The notes under the pieces are model-generated. The model was not told where the DNA came from and searched no databases. It worked only from the letters and a program-made list of their open reading frames with translations. This document shows positions 1-8,391 of a DNA stretch of 55,847 nt, one piece after another. The translations under genes and the position numbers were made by a program. Origin of the DNA: Mycobacterium sp. (GTDB lineage Bacteria; Actinomycetota; Actinomycetes; Mycobacteriales; Mycobacteriaceae); NCBI RefSeq assembly GCF_025965855.1, contig NZ_JAOPWB010000288.1, positions 1 to 55,847 on the forward strand, written 5' to 3'. How positions within the stretch are numbered: the first letter of the stretch is position 1; every line of letters begins with the position of its first letter.

Positions 1-1400
1 ACGTGGGGCGCAATGAGGACGGCGGCGCTGGCGACCGCGAAACCGATGAGAAAGGCGATGACCGTAAAGCCCATCACCTGACGGACATTGAGCTTCGCGA
101 TGGCGAGCACCGGCAGCAGCCAGAACGGCTGAATCATGTTTGCGACTCCTTCGCCGACCGCGACCGACATCGACATCAGCCCGAGGTAGGCCGGCGAGTG
201 TTGATCAATGGCCAGCGCCGAGCCAACCGCGATCGGCCCCTGCACCGCCCAGTGCCCACCGCCCGAAGGGACGAACAACGAGATGAGGACCGAGCCGATG
301 AATGTCAGGAACGGCAGGGTGTACTGGTCCGCGCCCCGCACCAACGCCGCCGCGAGCACCGTCTGCAGCGCCTTGCCCGATCCGGTAGGCAGATAACCCA
401 ACAGACCAACGATTCCGCCGTATAGCGGATACTGCAGCAACAACGGGCCGGATACCTTCGCCGCGCCCGAGAATGCGTGGATGAAGCGAATCGGTGTGCG
501 GTGCAGCAGCGCGCTCGTGACGGTGAACAACATGATCATCGACGAGATGTTCAGCGCGAAGCCGCTCAGCACGAAGTACGTGATGCCCGCAGCGAAGACA
601 ATGACGTTGAGGATCCATAGGTTTTCTAGCCACTCGGCCACCGATTGCTTGCCGGTGGGCGTGGCCGGTTCCGGCTCCTCACTGAAAACCGCTGGATCGG
701 GTTCGAGACTCTGCTTGGGCTCCATGCGCCAGATCGCGATGGAGAGCAGGCCGACCACGGCGATCACGGCGATCCAGTTGTAGGGCTGGAAAATCGTCAG
801 CGTCAACGGCACCGTCATGCCGGTCATCTTGTGAATCACATTGATCGGGCTGCTGGTGTCGGTGTTGGCAAGCGCGATCGACGACGACAGGCCCTGCGTC
901 CACACGATGTAGCCCATGAACCCGGTGGCGATGAGAAAGCCGAAATGTGCCCCCTCGAGCCGTTTTGCGACCTGGCGCGCGACCAGCGCACCCGCGACCA
1001 GGCCGAGTCCCCAGTTCAGTAGTGAAAAGACGGTGCTGACACCGAAACACAGCAGGGCGCCCTGCACCTGGTTCGCCGGCTTGCTCGCGATGCGGATGAT
1101 CGCCCGCTTCAGGATGGGCGCCTCGGCCAGCGTGTAACCCGTCACGAGGACGAGCACCATCTGGAACGCGAAGGTGTAGATGTTCTGCGCTCCCCACACC
1201 CCGCCGTACCACGCCTTGAGGACGCCGCCGGGCGTCGCGCCCCGGACAAGCAGCGCGACGAGCCCGACCACGACGAGGGTAAGGATGACCGCGAACAAAT
1301 AGGGGTCGGGCATGAGGCGTTCGACATACCGGACGCACACTGCGGTGAGGCGCGGGATGAAGCCGCCCCGCTCGACCCGTCGGCCCTCTTCCGTGGTCAT
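1..1400 (-). CDS. Short-chain fatty acid transporter, AtoE family (3' end outside window)
   Basis: Membrane permease for short-chain fatty acids such as acetoacetate or butyrate, by family. The frame opens at the ATG complementary to 1398-1400 (MTTEEGRRVERGG) and stays open to the window edge for about 466 codons, so only the extreme C terminus is missing. It is a chain of long hydrophobic helices separated by short loops, with AtoE-like stretches such as FVPSGGGHWAVQGP and GVANMIQPFWLLP near the visible end. A soluble interruption rich in E and P lies about two fifths of the way in. No partner gene is visible because the gene runs off the edge. An inverted repeat 114-131 nt upstream is a candidate operator. 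Confidence 0.85.
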   Translation of the reverse strand, partial: MTTEEGRRVERGGFIPRLTAVCVRYVERLMPDPYLFAVILTLVVVGLVALLVRGATPGGVLKAWYGGVWGAQNIYTFAFQMVLVLVTGYTLAEAPILKRAIIRIASKPANQVQGALLCFGVSTVFSLLNWGLGLVAGALVARQVAKRLEGAHFGFLIATGFMGYIVWTQGLSSSIALANTDTSSPINVIHKMTGMTVPLTLTIFQPYNWIAVIAVVGLLSIAIWRMEPKQSLEPDPAVFSEEPEPATPTGKQSVAEWLENLWILNVIVFAAGITYFVLSGFALNISSMIMLFTVTSALLHRTPIRFIHAFSGAAKVSGPLLLQYPLYGGIVGLLGYLPTGSGKALQTVLAAALVRGADQYTLPFLTFIGSVLISLFVPSGGGHWAVQGPIAVGSALAIDQHSPAYLGLMSMSVAVGEGVANMIQPFWLLPVLAIAKLNVRQVMGFTVIAFLIGFAVASAAVLIAPH

Positions 1401-1513
1401 TGATTTCCTTTATCGCTTCGCCCATGTCGTGGTCTCGTTGGCTTGCCGAAACCCTGCCTTAGGCAACTCGAGTCAGGTTGCGGTTAGGTGAATTCCAGGA
1501 AGCTGGCAGTCAA

Positions 1514-1531
1514 TGACAATCACGATTGTCA
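1514..1531. promoter_or_regulatory. Perfect inverted repeat, candidate operator of the transporter gene
   Basis: The sequence is tgacaatc-ac-gattgtca: two perfect 8-bp arms around a 2-bp spacer. The form suits a dimeric repressor of GntR or TetR type. It lies upstream of the transporter start at 1400. No regulator gene is visible inside the window beside it, so the regulator is unknown. Confidence 0.5.
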
Positions 1532-1697
1532 CCGGAGCGGCCACAGGATCGCACCGGCGTCTCCTCGGGCGCCAGCCTGTCCTGCCGCACATCTCGAGTG
1601 AACCAATGCTCGCCACCGCGATGAGTTTCGGCGACGAAACCTGTCTTTATATGTAGTTCGATCGGACTCGATCGGCTCATTCGGACGGATCATCGAC

Positions 1698-1725
1698 GCC
1701 CCCGCACCCAGTGCGGGGGCTTTTT
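1698..1725 (+). terminator. Intrinsic terminator (10-bp stem, 3-nt loop, T5)
   Basis: gcccccgcac (1698-1707) pairs perfectly with gtgcgggggc (1711-1720) around a cca loop, and TTTTT follows at 1721-1725. This is a textbook rho-independent terminator on the plus strand. It is odd because no plus-strand gene precedes it within the window. It may end an unrecognised small RNA or act as an attenuator in the leader of the SDR operon. Confidence 0.75.
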
Positions 1726-1744
1726 CAGTTGAAAGGGGCTTGTC

Positions 1745-2494
1745 GTGGGCTTGACAGAGGACACACTCGCAGGCAAATCAGTCTTGGTCACGGGTGCCAA
1801 CCGCGGCATCGGTCGGGCCTTCGTGGAGGAAGCGCTCCGCAGGGGGGCAACGCGGGTGTACGCGGGCACGCGAGGCGCCATCTCGTTTCCCGATGAGCGG
1901 GTGGTCCCGGTGGCGCTCGACGTGACCGACGCGGCTCAGATCCGCGAGGCCGCCGCGCAAGCCGAATCGCTTGACGTGCTGATCAATAACGCGGGCATCG
2001 CGGTCTACGACGATCTGAGCGATCCCGCGATGCTCCAACGGCACCTTGCCGTGAACCTGTTCGGCACCTACGCGGTGACGCAGGCCTTCCTGCCGGCGCT
2101 GATTCGTTCCGGGGGAGCGGTGATCAACAACCTGTCGGTCAACGCACTGGCGCCATTGCCGCTCATCCCGGCGTACTCGGTCTCCAAGGCGGCCGCGTTC
2201 AACCTCACCCAGTCGCTGCGGGCTTTCCTGGCTCCCCGTGGTGTGCGGGTTTGCGCGGTTTTCACCGGCCCGGTGGACACCGACATGACCCGCGAACTCG
2301 ACATCCCGAAGGCCACTCCGCGGTCGGTGGCGGCGGCCGTCTTCGACGCGCTGCAACGCGACGAACAGGACATCTTTCCCGATCCGGTGTCGCAATCCAT
2401 TGCCGAGGGCTGGGACAGCAGCCCGGCCAAGGAGCTGGAGCGTCAATACGCCCAGCTGCTGTCGGCGGCACCGCCCGCGACGGCACACGCCTAA
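1745..2494 (+). CDS. SDR family oxidoreductase
   Basis: NAD(P)-dependent short-chain dehydrogenase/reductase of 249 residues; the substrate is unknown. The Rossmann glycine motif TGANRGIG is at residues 16-23, NNAG near residue 80, and the catalytic Tyr/Lys pair appears as YSVSK near residue 147. All classical SDR landmarks are present. GTG is chosen as start because GAAAGGGG lies 7-8 nt upstream. It is the first gene of a plus-strand run: the next SDR starts 21 nt after its stop. A terminator hairpin sits just before it and may attenuate transcription. Confidence 0.88.
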   Translation: MGLTEDTLAGKSVLVTGANRGIGRAFVEEALRRGATRVYAGTRGAISFPDERVVPVALDVTDAAQIREAAAQAESLDVLINNAGIAVYDDLSDPAMLQRHLAVNLFGTYAVTQAFLPALIRSGGAVINNLSVNALAPLPLIPAYSVSKAAAFNLTQSLRAFLAPRGVRVCAVFTGPVDTDMTRELDIPKATPRSVAAAVFDALQRDEQDIFPDPVSQSIAEGWDSSPAKELERQYAQLLSAAPPATAHA

Positions 2495-2515
2495 CACCAT
2501 CACCAGGAGGACGAG

Positions 2516-3262
2516 ATGAACAAACTATCCGGCAAGACCGCACTTATCGTGGGCGCAAGCCGGGGCCTGGGCCGCGGCATCGCGACGGCCGCGGCCGACG
2601 CCGGCGCCTCGGTCATCGCCGTGTCCCGCAGCGCAACGACATATCCCAACCCGACCGACGGCACCGGCGGGATTCAAGCCGTCGTCGCCGATGCGGCCGA
2701 CCCATCGGTGCCCGGCAGCCTCCTGGATCAATACGATCCGCAGGTTCTGGTGCTGGTGGCCGGGGCGAGCCCATTGCCTCGCCCGCTCCAACACCACACC
2801 TGGGAGACGTTCTCGGCCAACTGGAACACCGACGTGCGTATCGCCTTTCATTGGCTGCGCGAGGCCCTGCTCAAGCCGCTGCGCCCCGGGAGCAGGGTGG
2901 TGGTTTTCAGCAGCGGCGCCGCGCTCGCCGGATCACCGCTCAGCGGCGGGTACGCCGGCGCCAAAGCCACCCAACGCTTTATCACCGGTTACGCCCAAGA
3001 CGAGGCGAACCGCGCCGATCTTGGCATCACCTTCACGGCCCTGATGCCCCGCATCACCCCCCTGACCGACCTCGGGCGCCCCGCCGTGCGGGCGTACGCG
3101 GCCCGGGGCGGCCAATCCGAGGAGGAATACGTCAAGCAGCTCGGCGAACTGGTCAGCCCGCAGGTGGCCGGCGCGGCTGTCGTGGAGCTGGCGCAGGCGG
3201 ACACCGCCGGCGTCGCTGCCAGCTACTTGTTGACCGGCGCGGGCCTGCAGAAGATTCCCTGA
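2516..3262 (+). CDS. SDR family oxidoreductase
   Basis: Second short-chain dehydrogenase of the run, 248 residues. The cofactor motif is VGASRGLG at residues 12-19, and the catalytic pair is Y and K in SGGYAGAKAT. The usual NNAG segment is replaced by LVAGAS, so the family signature is slightly off-consensus. A strong Shine-Dalgarno AGGAGG at 2504-2509 supports the ATG start. The short spacing to both neighbours suggests cotranscription with the DUF899 protein and sigma factor downstream. SDRs often sit beside ECF sigma factors with SnoaL-like tails, and this arrangement fits. The substrate cannot be told from sequence. Confidence 0.87.
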   Translation: MNKLSGKTALIVGASRGLGRGIATAAADAGASVIAVSRSATTYPNPTDGTGGIQAVVADAADPSVPGSLLDQYDPQVLVLVAGASPLPRPLQHHTWETFSANWNTDVRIAFHWLREALLKPLRPGSRVVVFSSGAALAGSPLSGGYAGAKATQRFITGYAQDEANRADLGITFTALMPRITPLTDLGRPAVRAYAARGGQSEEEYVKQLGELVSPQVAGAAVVELAQADTAGVAASYLLTGAGLQKIP

Positions 3263-3314
3263 GAGCTTGGCGCGGCGCTACCAGAACCGTGAAACCACAA
3301 CCGAAAGGCTGGAC

Positions 3315-4064
3315 ATGAACATGCAAACGCCCCCGATCGTGTCGGCGCAGGAGTGGGAGGCCGCGCGCCAGCGGCTGCTGGTCAAAGAGAAAGAGATTTT
3401 CCGTGCCCGCGACGCGCTGGCGGCTCAGCGCCGTCGGATGCCGTGGCTGGCGGTGGACGAGCCGTACCAGTTCGACGGGCCCGAAGGCAGGGTGAGCCTG
3501 CTGGACCTGTTCCAGGGTCGGCGTCAGCTGGTCGTCTACCGGGCATTCCTGGAGCCCGGGGTGGACGGCTGGCCCGAGCATGCCTGCCGCGGCTGCTCCA
3601 TGATCGCCGATCACATCGGCGACCTGGCGCACCTCAACGCCCGCAGCACCACGCTGGTGTTCGCCTCCCGCGCCGGCCAGCCCGACATCGAGCGGGTGAA
3701 GGCCCGGATGGGGTGGCGGATGCCGTGGTACACGATCACCGACGAGTTCGACCGCGACTTCGGGGTCGACGAGTGGCACGGCACCAACGCGTTCATCCGC
3801 GACGGCGAACGGGTGTTCCGCACTTACTTCATCAACAACCGCGGCGACGAGGCGCTGGGAACCACCTGGAGCTACCTGGACATGACCGCGCTTGGGCGCC
3901 AAGAGGATTGGGAAGACTCTCCGGACGGCTACCCGCAGGGCCCCGCGTATGCGTGGTGGAACTGGCACGACGCATACGGCGATCAGCCGGCGCAATGGTG
4001 GGAAGACCCCGAGCCGGGCGAGCACAATCCCAACGATCCCCGGCCATCGCGCCGCCGGTCATGA
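3315..4064 (+). CDS. DUF899 family thioredoxin-like protein
   Basis: Protein of 249 residues with the features I associate with DUF899: a central thioredoxin-like fold with a CxxC pair (ACRGC), preceded by LVVYRAF and followed by the aromatic-rich stretches EWHGTNAF and SYLDMTALGRQEDWEDSPDG. Its activity is not established; a redox role is inferred from the fold. The frame is open upstream of 3315, but GAAAGG at 3303-3308 places translation at the ATG at 3315 (MNMQTPPIVS). It lies 52 nt after the second SDR and about 46 nt before the sigma factor, consistent with one operon. Confidence 0.82.
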   Translation: MNMQTPPIVSAQEWEAARQRLLVKEKEIFRARDALAAQRRRMPWLAVDEPYQFDGPEGRVSLLDLFQGRRQLVVYRAFLEPGVDGWPEHACRGCSMIADHIGDLAHLNARSTTLVFASRAGQPDIERVKARMGWRMPWYTITDEFDRDFGVDEWHGTNAFIRDGERVFRTYFINNRGDEALGTTWSYLDMTALGRQEDWEDSPDGYPQGPAYAWWNWHDAYGDQPAQWWEDPEPGEHNPNDPRPSRRRS

Positions 4065-4110
4065 AAGGCTTACCCGCACGGGCGCTTCGGCGCCAGTTCC
4101 GGCGGGATAG

Positions 4111-5109
4111 GTGAGGTGGGCAATGCCGGCCGCCAGTGGCGATGATTTCGCGCAAGTCGCCGAGCGGTATCGACCCGAGTTGCGGGCGTACTGCTATCGC
4201 ATGCTCGGATCCGTCGACGAGTGCGAGGATCTCGTGCAGGACACCTATTTGCGTGCGTGGCAGTCCTACGAGAGGTTCGAGGGCCGCTCCTCAGTGCGGT
4301 TGTGGCTCTACAAGATTGCGACGAACACGTACCTGAACACGTTGCAAACGCGCAAGCGGCGTCCACTTCCCTCCGGGCTGAGCGCCCCGGCCGACAGTGC
4401 GGCAACCCCGCTGGCCCCGGCGCAATCCGACATCCCGTGGTTGCAACCCGCCCCGGACAGCATGCTGTACGGCGCCACCGACGACCCCGCCGTGGTCGTG
4501 TCGCTGCGCAGTAGCGTCCGCCTGGCGTTTGTCGCTGCCCTGCAACATTTGTCGTCGTTGCAGCGCGCGGTTCTGGTGCTGCGCGACGTACTGGGTTGGC
4601 AGGCCGCCGAAGTCGCCGAGATATTGGAGACGTCCACGGCGGCCGTCAACAGCGCCTTGCAACGCGCGCGTGCACGATTGGCCGAGGCCGGCCCGATGTA
4701 CGACGAGCTTGGCGAACCTACCGAACCCGAGCTGCGCGGCGTGCTCGACCGGTATATGGCGGCCTTCGAACACGCCAACGTCGACGAACTGGCGGAACTG
4801 CTTCGCGCCGACGTCGAGCTCGAAATGCCGCCCATCCCAACGTGGTTCACCGGACGGGATGCGGTGCGCGGATTCCTGGCCCGGGTGGTGCTGCATACAC
4901 CGGATCTATGGCGGCTGGCCCTCACCCGCGCCAACGGCGACCCGGCGTTCGCCATGTACAGGCGAACGCCGGACGGTGCTTTTCAAGCCCACGGCCTGGA
5001 CGTGGTGTCGCTGATCGGCGGCCGCATCTCACGCATCGTTGCCTTCAACGACGCGACGCTGGTCGCCAAGTTCGGGCTGCCCGAGACGTTCACGGCACCA
5101 AGGCGGTGA
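4111..5109 (+). CDS. ECF RNA polymerase sigma factor with C-terminal SnoaL-like domain (SigG/SigX5-like)
   Basis: Extracytoplasmic-function sigma factor. Sigma-2 spans about residues 12-80, with the core-binding/-10 segment DECEDLVQDTYLRAWQ. Sigma-4 spans about 130-185, with the -35-reading helix region GWQAAEVAEILETS. A SnoaL/NTF2-like domain fills the last 130 residues (DRYMAAFEHANVDELAELL onward). In this group the tail, rather than a separate anti-sigma factor, is thought to tune activity, and no anti-sigma gene is adjacent. The start could be GTG 4111 or ATG 4123, in the same frame. It is followed 10 nt later by a TIGR03086 protein. Target promoters are probably its own operon and neighbours (inference). 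Confidence 0.88.
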   Translation: MRWAMPAASGDDFAQVAERYRPELRAYCYRMLGSVDECEDLVQDTYLRAWQSYERFEGRSSVRLWLYKIATNTYLNTLQTRKRRPLPSGLSAPADSAATPLAPAQSDIPWLQPAPDSMLYGATDDPAVVVSLRSSVRLAFVAALQHLSSLQRAVLVLRDVLGWQAAEVAEILETSTAAVNSALQRARARLAEAGPMYDELGEPTEPELRGVLDRYMAAFEHANVDELAELLRADVELEMPPIPTWFTGRDAVRGFLARVVLHTPDLWRLALTRANGDPAFAMYRRTPDGAFQAHGLDVVSLIGGRISRIVAFNDATLVAKFGLPETFTAPRR

Positions 5110-5119
5110 GGACCGGACC

Positions 5120-5704
5120 GTGTCCGACACCGATGACCTGCCCGTACTGGCCGAGGCGACTCGGTATCTGTTCGGCAGCCTCCTCCTGGTTCGCAAGGCC
5201 GACCTGTCGGCGCCGACGCCCTGCCCCGACTGGGACCTGCGTCGCCTGCTGTGTCATCTCCGCACCTCATTGGCGGATGTCACCGACGTCCTGGGGGCTC
5301 GCGACTTCGACCGAGGCCCCGAACCCGACGCAGCGGCCCACGCCGACCCCTCCGATCCCATAGCCGCGCTGCGAGCCGGGATCGTCGACTTTCTGCTCGC
5401 GTCGACCTCGCTGCCGGCGGCGGGCCGCCGGTGTGAGATCCGGGGCCACTCCCTTCCCGCCAAAATCGTTGTCTACGTTGGGGCGATCGAAATGGTGCTG
5501 CACTCGTGGGATATCGCCCAGGCATGCCGGACCGATCGCCCCATCCCCTCCAATGTTGCCTCGGCCCTGTTGTGGGTTTCGCCGCCCCTCGCTGAGGCCG
5601 GACTGGCCGGGCACGTGTTCGCCGAGCCGCTGGCGTCGCCCCCGACCGCCACGCCAAGTGACCAGCTACTTGCCCTGTTCGGCCGTCAACCGGGCCGTCG
5701 GTAG
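5120..5704 (+). CDS. TIGR03086 family protein (mycothiol-dependent isomerase/DinB-like fold)
   Basis: Protein of 194 residues with the N-terminal signature TPCPDWDLRRLLCHL and the later LHSWDIAQA. These carry the conserved Trp, His and Asp positions of the maleylpyruvate-isomerase N-terminal/DinB-type four-helix bundle that uses mycothiol in actinobacteria. The exact reaction is unknown. GTG 5120 is preferred because GTGAGGA precedes it and it is 10 nt from the sigma-factor stop; the frame itself is open further upstream inside the sigma gene. A second, different member of the family lies at 11577-12134 in another regulatory cassette. Confidence 0.8.
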   Translation: MSDTDDLPVLAEATRYLFGSLLLVRKADLSAPTPCPDWDLRRLLCHLRTSLADVTDVLGARDFDRGPEPDAAAHADPSDPIAALRAGIVDFLLASTSLPAAGRRCEIRGHSLPAKIVVYVGAIEMVLHSWDIAQACRTDRPIPSNVASALLWVSPPLAEAGLAGHVFAEPLASPPTATPSDQLLALFGRQPGRR

Positions 5705-5790
5705 GTGCGGGCGTGGTTCGTCGCGCAGGCGCCCGCCTGGGCGCGACACGGGAACCCGGACCTGCCCCGCCGGGCCCCTAGACTGCGCGT

Positions 5791-7626
5791 ATGGATTGCG
5801 GTACCCGCCACAACGCCGCGGCTTCACAAGGCATGCTTCTCATAGAGGACTGCCTGGACGCCGACGGCGGCGTCGCGTTGCCGCCGGGCACCACCCTGAT
5901 ATCTCTCATCGAGCGCAACATCGCCAATGTCGGTGACGCCGTGGCGTATCGCTATCTGGACTACGCCCGCACCGAAGGCCACACCTCCGAAGTGACCTGG
6001 GCCCAATTCGGGGTCCGGTTGCGGGCCATCGGGGCGCGGGTGCAGAAGTTCGCCGGCGAAGGCGACCGGGTGGCGATCTTGGCACCGCAGGGCATCGACT
6101 ACGTCGCCGGCTTCTACGCCGCGATCAAAGCGGGCGCCATCGCGGTGCCGTTATTCGCACCCGAGCTGCCGGGTCACGCCGAACGGCTGGAGACCGCGCT
6201 TCGCGACTCCGATCCCGTCGCGGTCTTCACCACGGCGGCGGCGAAGGACGCGGTCGAGAACTTTCTGGCGAGCCTCCCGGACCTGCGGAAGCCGCACCTG
6301 ATCGTCATCGATCAGATCCCCGACTCGGCGGGGGAGCTGTTCGTCCCCGTCGAACTGGACGTCGACCGCGTGTCGCATCTGCAGTACACCTCGGGTTCGA
6401 CGCGGCCACCGGTCGGCGTGGAGATCACCCACCGGGCGGTCGGCACCAACCTCGTGCAGATGATCCTCTCGATCGACCTGCTGGACCGGAACACCCACGG
6501 CGTCAGCTGGTTACCGCTCTAACACGACATGGGCCTGTCGATGATCGGCTTTCCCGCGGTGTACGGCGGGCACTCCACCCTGATGTCGCCCACCGCCTTT
6601 GTCCGCAGGCCGCTGCGCTGGATCCACGCCCTGTCCGCCGGGTCGAGGGAGGGCCGGGTGGTGACCGCCGCGCCGAACTTCGCCTACGAGTGGACGGCGC
6701 AGCGTGGCCTGCCCGGGCCCGGTGACGCCGTCGACCTCAGCAATGTGGTGATGATCATCGGTTCCGAACCGGTCAGCATCGACGCGATCCGGACCTTCAA
6801 CAAGGCCTTCGCCCCGTATGGGTTGCCGCGCACCGCCTTCAAGCCCTCGTACGGCATCGCGGAGGCGACCCTGCTGATCGCGACCATCGATTCCGCCGCC
6901 GAGGCATCCGTCGCATACCTCGACCGCGAACAATTGAGCGCCGGTCACGCGGTACGCGTCGGGGCGGACGCCCCCGACGCCGTGGCGCAGGTGTCCTGCG
7001 GCCGGGTCGCTCGCAGCCTATGGGCGGTCATTGTCGACCCCGACACGGGATCCGAGCTGCCCGACGGTGACGTCGGCGAGATCTGGTTGCAGGGCACCAA
7101 TGTGGGTCGCGGGTACTGGGGGCTGCCCGACGAGACCCGGCGGGCGTTCGGCGCCAAGCTGCAGACGCGGCTGGCGCAGGGCAGTCACGCCGAGGGCTCG
7201 ACGGCCGAACGAACCTGGCTGCGCACCGGAGACCTGGGGGTGTACCTCGACGGCGAGCTTTACGTTACGGGCCGCATCGCCGACCTCATCACGATCGCGG
7301 GCCGCGACCACTACCCGCAAGACATCGAGGCCACCGCCGCGGAAGCCTCGCAGATGGTGCGGCGTGGATATGTGACCGCATTCTGCGTGCCAGCTGACGG
7401 CGAGCAACGCCTGGTGGTGATCGCCGAACGCGCCCCCGGTACCGGCCGCGACGATCCACACCCGGCGATCGAGGCGATCCGGAACGCGGTGTCGCGCCGG
7501 CATGGTGTGACGGTCTCCGACGTGCGTTTCCTGCCGGCCGGTGCCATCCCACGCACCACCAGCGGCAAACTGGCCCGCCGGGCCTGCCGCGCCGAATACC
7601 TCGGCGGCGCATTGGGCGTGCACTAG
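5791..7626 (+). pseudogene. Fatty-acyl-AMP ligase (FadD/FAAL), interrupted by an in-frame TAA
   Basis: ANL-superfamily adenylating enzyme that would activate fatty acids as acyl adenylates. Read through, it is about 611 codons, the normal length. The N part carries the adenylation loop YTSGSTRPPVG and ends in SWLPL. The C part starts at DMGL and carries SYGIAEAT, RTGDLG, the hinge region GRIADLI and the terminal catalytic Lys in TTSGKLARR. The motif normally reads LPLYHDMGL, but the Tyr codon is TAA at 6520-6522. Both halves stay in one frame with no other lesion. An ATG at 6529 in the same frame, 6 nt after the stop, could restart translation and give a split enzyme. A sequencing error is also possible. 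A second possible start is ATG 5833. Confidence 0.88.
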
Positions 7627-7676
7627 CGGGCGCGACTTGCCCTCGCCGGAAGGCGCAGTGGTGGCATCCTGGCGGT

Positions 7677-8357
7677 GTGGGTTTGCTAATCCGGTTGGCG
7701 GAGCTCCTGATCGTGATCCTGCCGCTGACGGGCATGGTCATCGCCGCGGTGAGGGCGTTCGGCGCCAACAGGCGCCGCACCGAGGAGCCCCCGGAATTCG
7801 ATCGGGCGCGGACGGCCCAAGCCCCGAGCCTGCCCACCGACAGCAGCGTCAATAGCCAAGCGGCGCAATGGCGTTCGCTGCGACGCGTCATCGAGGAGCA
7901 CGGCCGCACCGACGCCCGATGGCTCGAGTACGAACTCGACGTCGCCAAACTTCTCGACTTCCCGCTGATGACCGACATGCGGGATCCGCTGACGATCGGT
8001 TTCCACAGAGCCAAACTCCGAGCGGACTTCTTGCGCCCCGTCAAAGCCGAAGACCTCCTCGATGACCGGGAGGCGGCGGCGCAGTATCAAACCGCGGTCG
8101 AGGACTACGTGACCGCGTTCAACGTCGCCGAGGCCGAGGCGAAGCGCAAACGCCGCAGCGACTTCTCGCGGGAGGGACAGCAGCGGATTGCGCGCGCCCA
8201 GAGCCTGTTGCGGGTGGCGTCGGATCCCGCTGCGGCGCCGCAGGAACGCCAGAAAGCCTTCGACCTGGCCCGCAAAGAACTCGAGGGCCTCATCGTGTTG
8301 CCGTCCACGACACAGGCCAGCATCGAGCGCGGGATCTCCGGTCAGTTGGAGGGATAG
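7677..8357 (+). CDS. Conserved membrane-anchored hypothetical protein
   Basis: Protein of 226 residues that I do not recognise beyond a general resemblance to mycobacterial hypotheticals. Residues 2-24 form a single transmembrane helix (LLIRLAELLIVILPLTGMV), followed by a basic and Pro-rich linker. The rest is a charged, largely alpha-helical soluble domain of about 170 residues that probably faces the cytoplasm. The GTG at 7677 is the only sensible start before the helix. It lies 50 nt after the broken acyl-AMP ligase and 34 nt before the DUF2071 gene, so it may share their transcript. Confidence 0.72.
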   Translation: MGLLIRLAELLIVILPLTGMVIAAVRAFGANRRRTEEPPEFDRARTAQAPSLPTDSSVNSQAAQWRSLRRVIEEHGRTDARWLEYELDVAKLLDFPLMTDMRDPLTIGFHRAKLRADFLRPVKAEDLLDDREAAAQYQTAVEDYVTAFNVAEAEAKRKRRSDFSREGQQRIARAQSLLRVASDPAAAPQERQKAFDLARKELEGLIVLPSTTQASIERGISGQLEG

Positions 8358-8391
8358 CCCGCAAAGGCATTCGCCGTGCCACGATGGTCGA

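Larger units (their letters stand above)
1401..1744. other. Intergenic region between divergent genes
   Basis: This 344-nt gap separates the transporter (minus) from the first SDR (plus). I see no gene or RNA family that I recognise in it. It holds three things: an 18-bp inverted repeat at 1514-1531; a CGATCG-gact-CGATCG repeat at 1659-1674, just after an AT-rich tttatatg stretch that could hold a -10; and an intrinsic-type terminator at 1698-1725 that ends only 19 nt before the SDR start. Confidence 0.6.

Noticed and set aside
2251..3318. Long plus-strand frame of 355 codons
   Set aside because: It overlaps two clear SDR genes, is dominated by Arg, Gly and Pro, and shows no domain: a GC-rich shadow frame.
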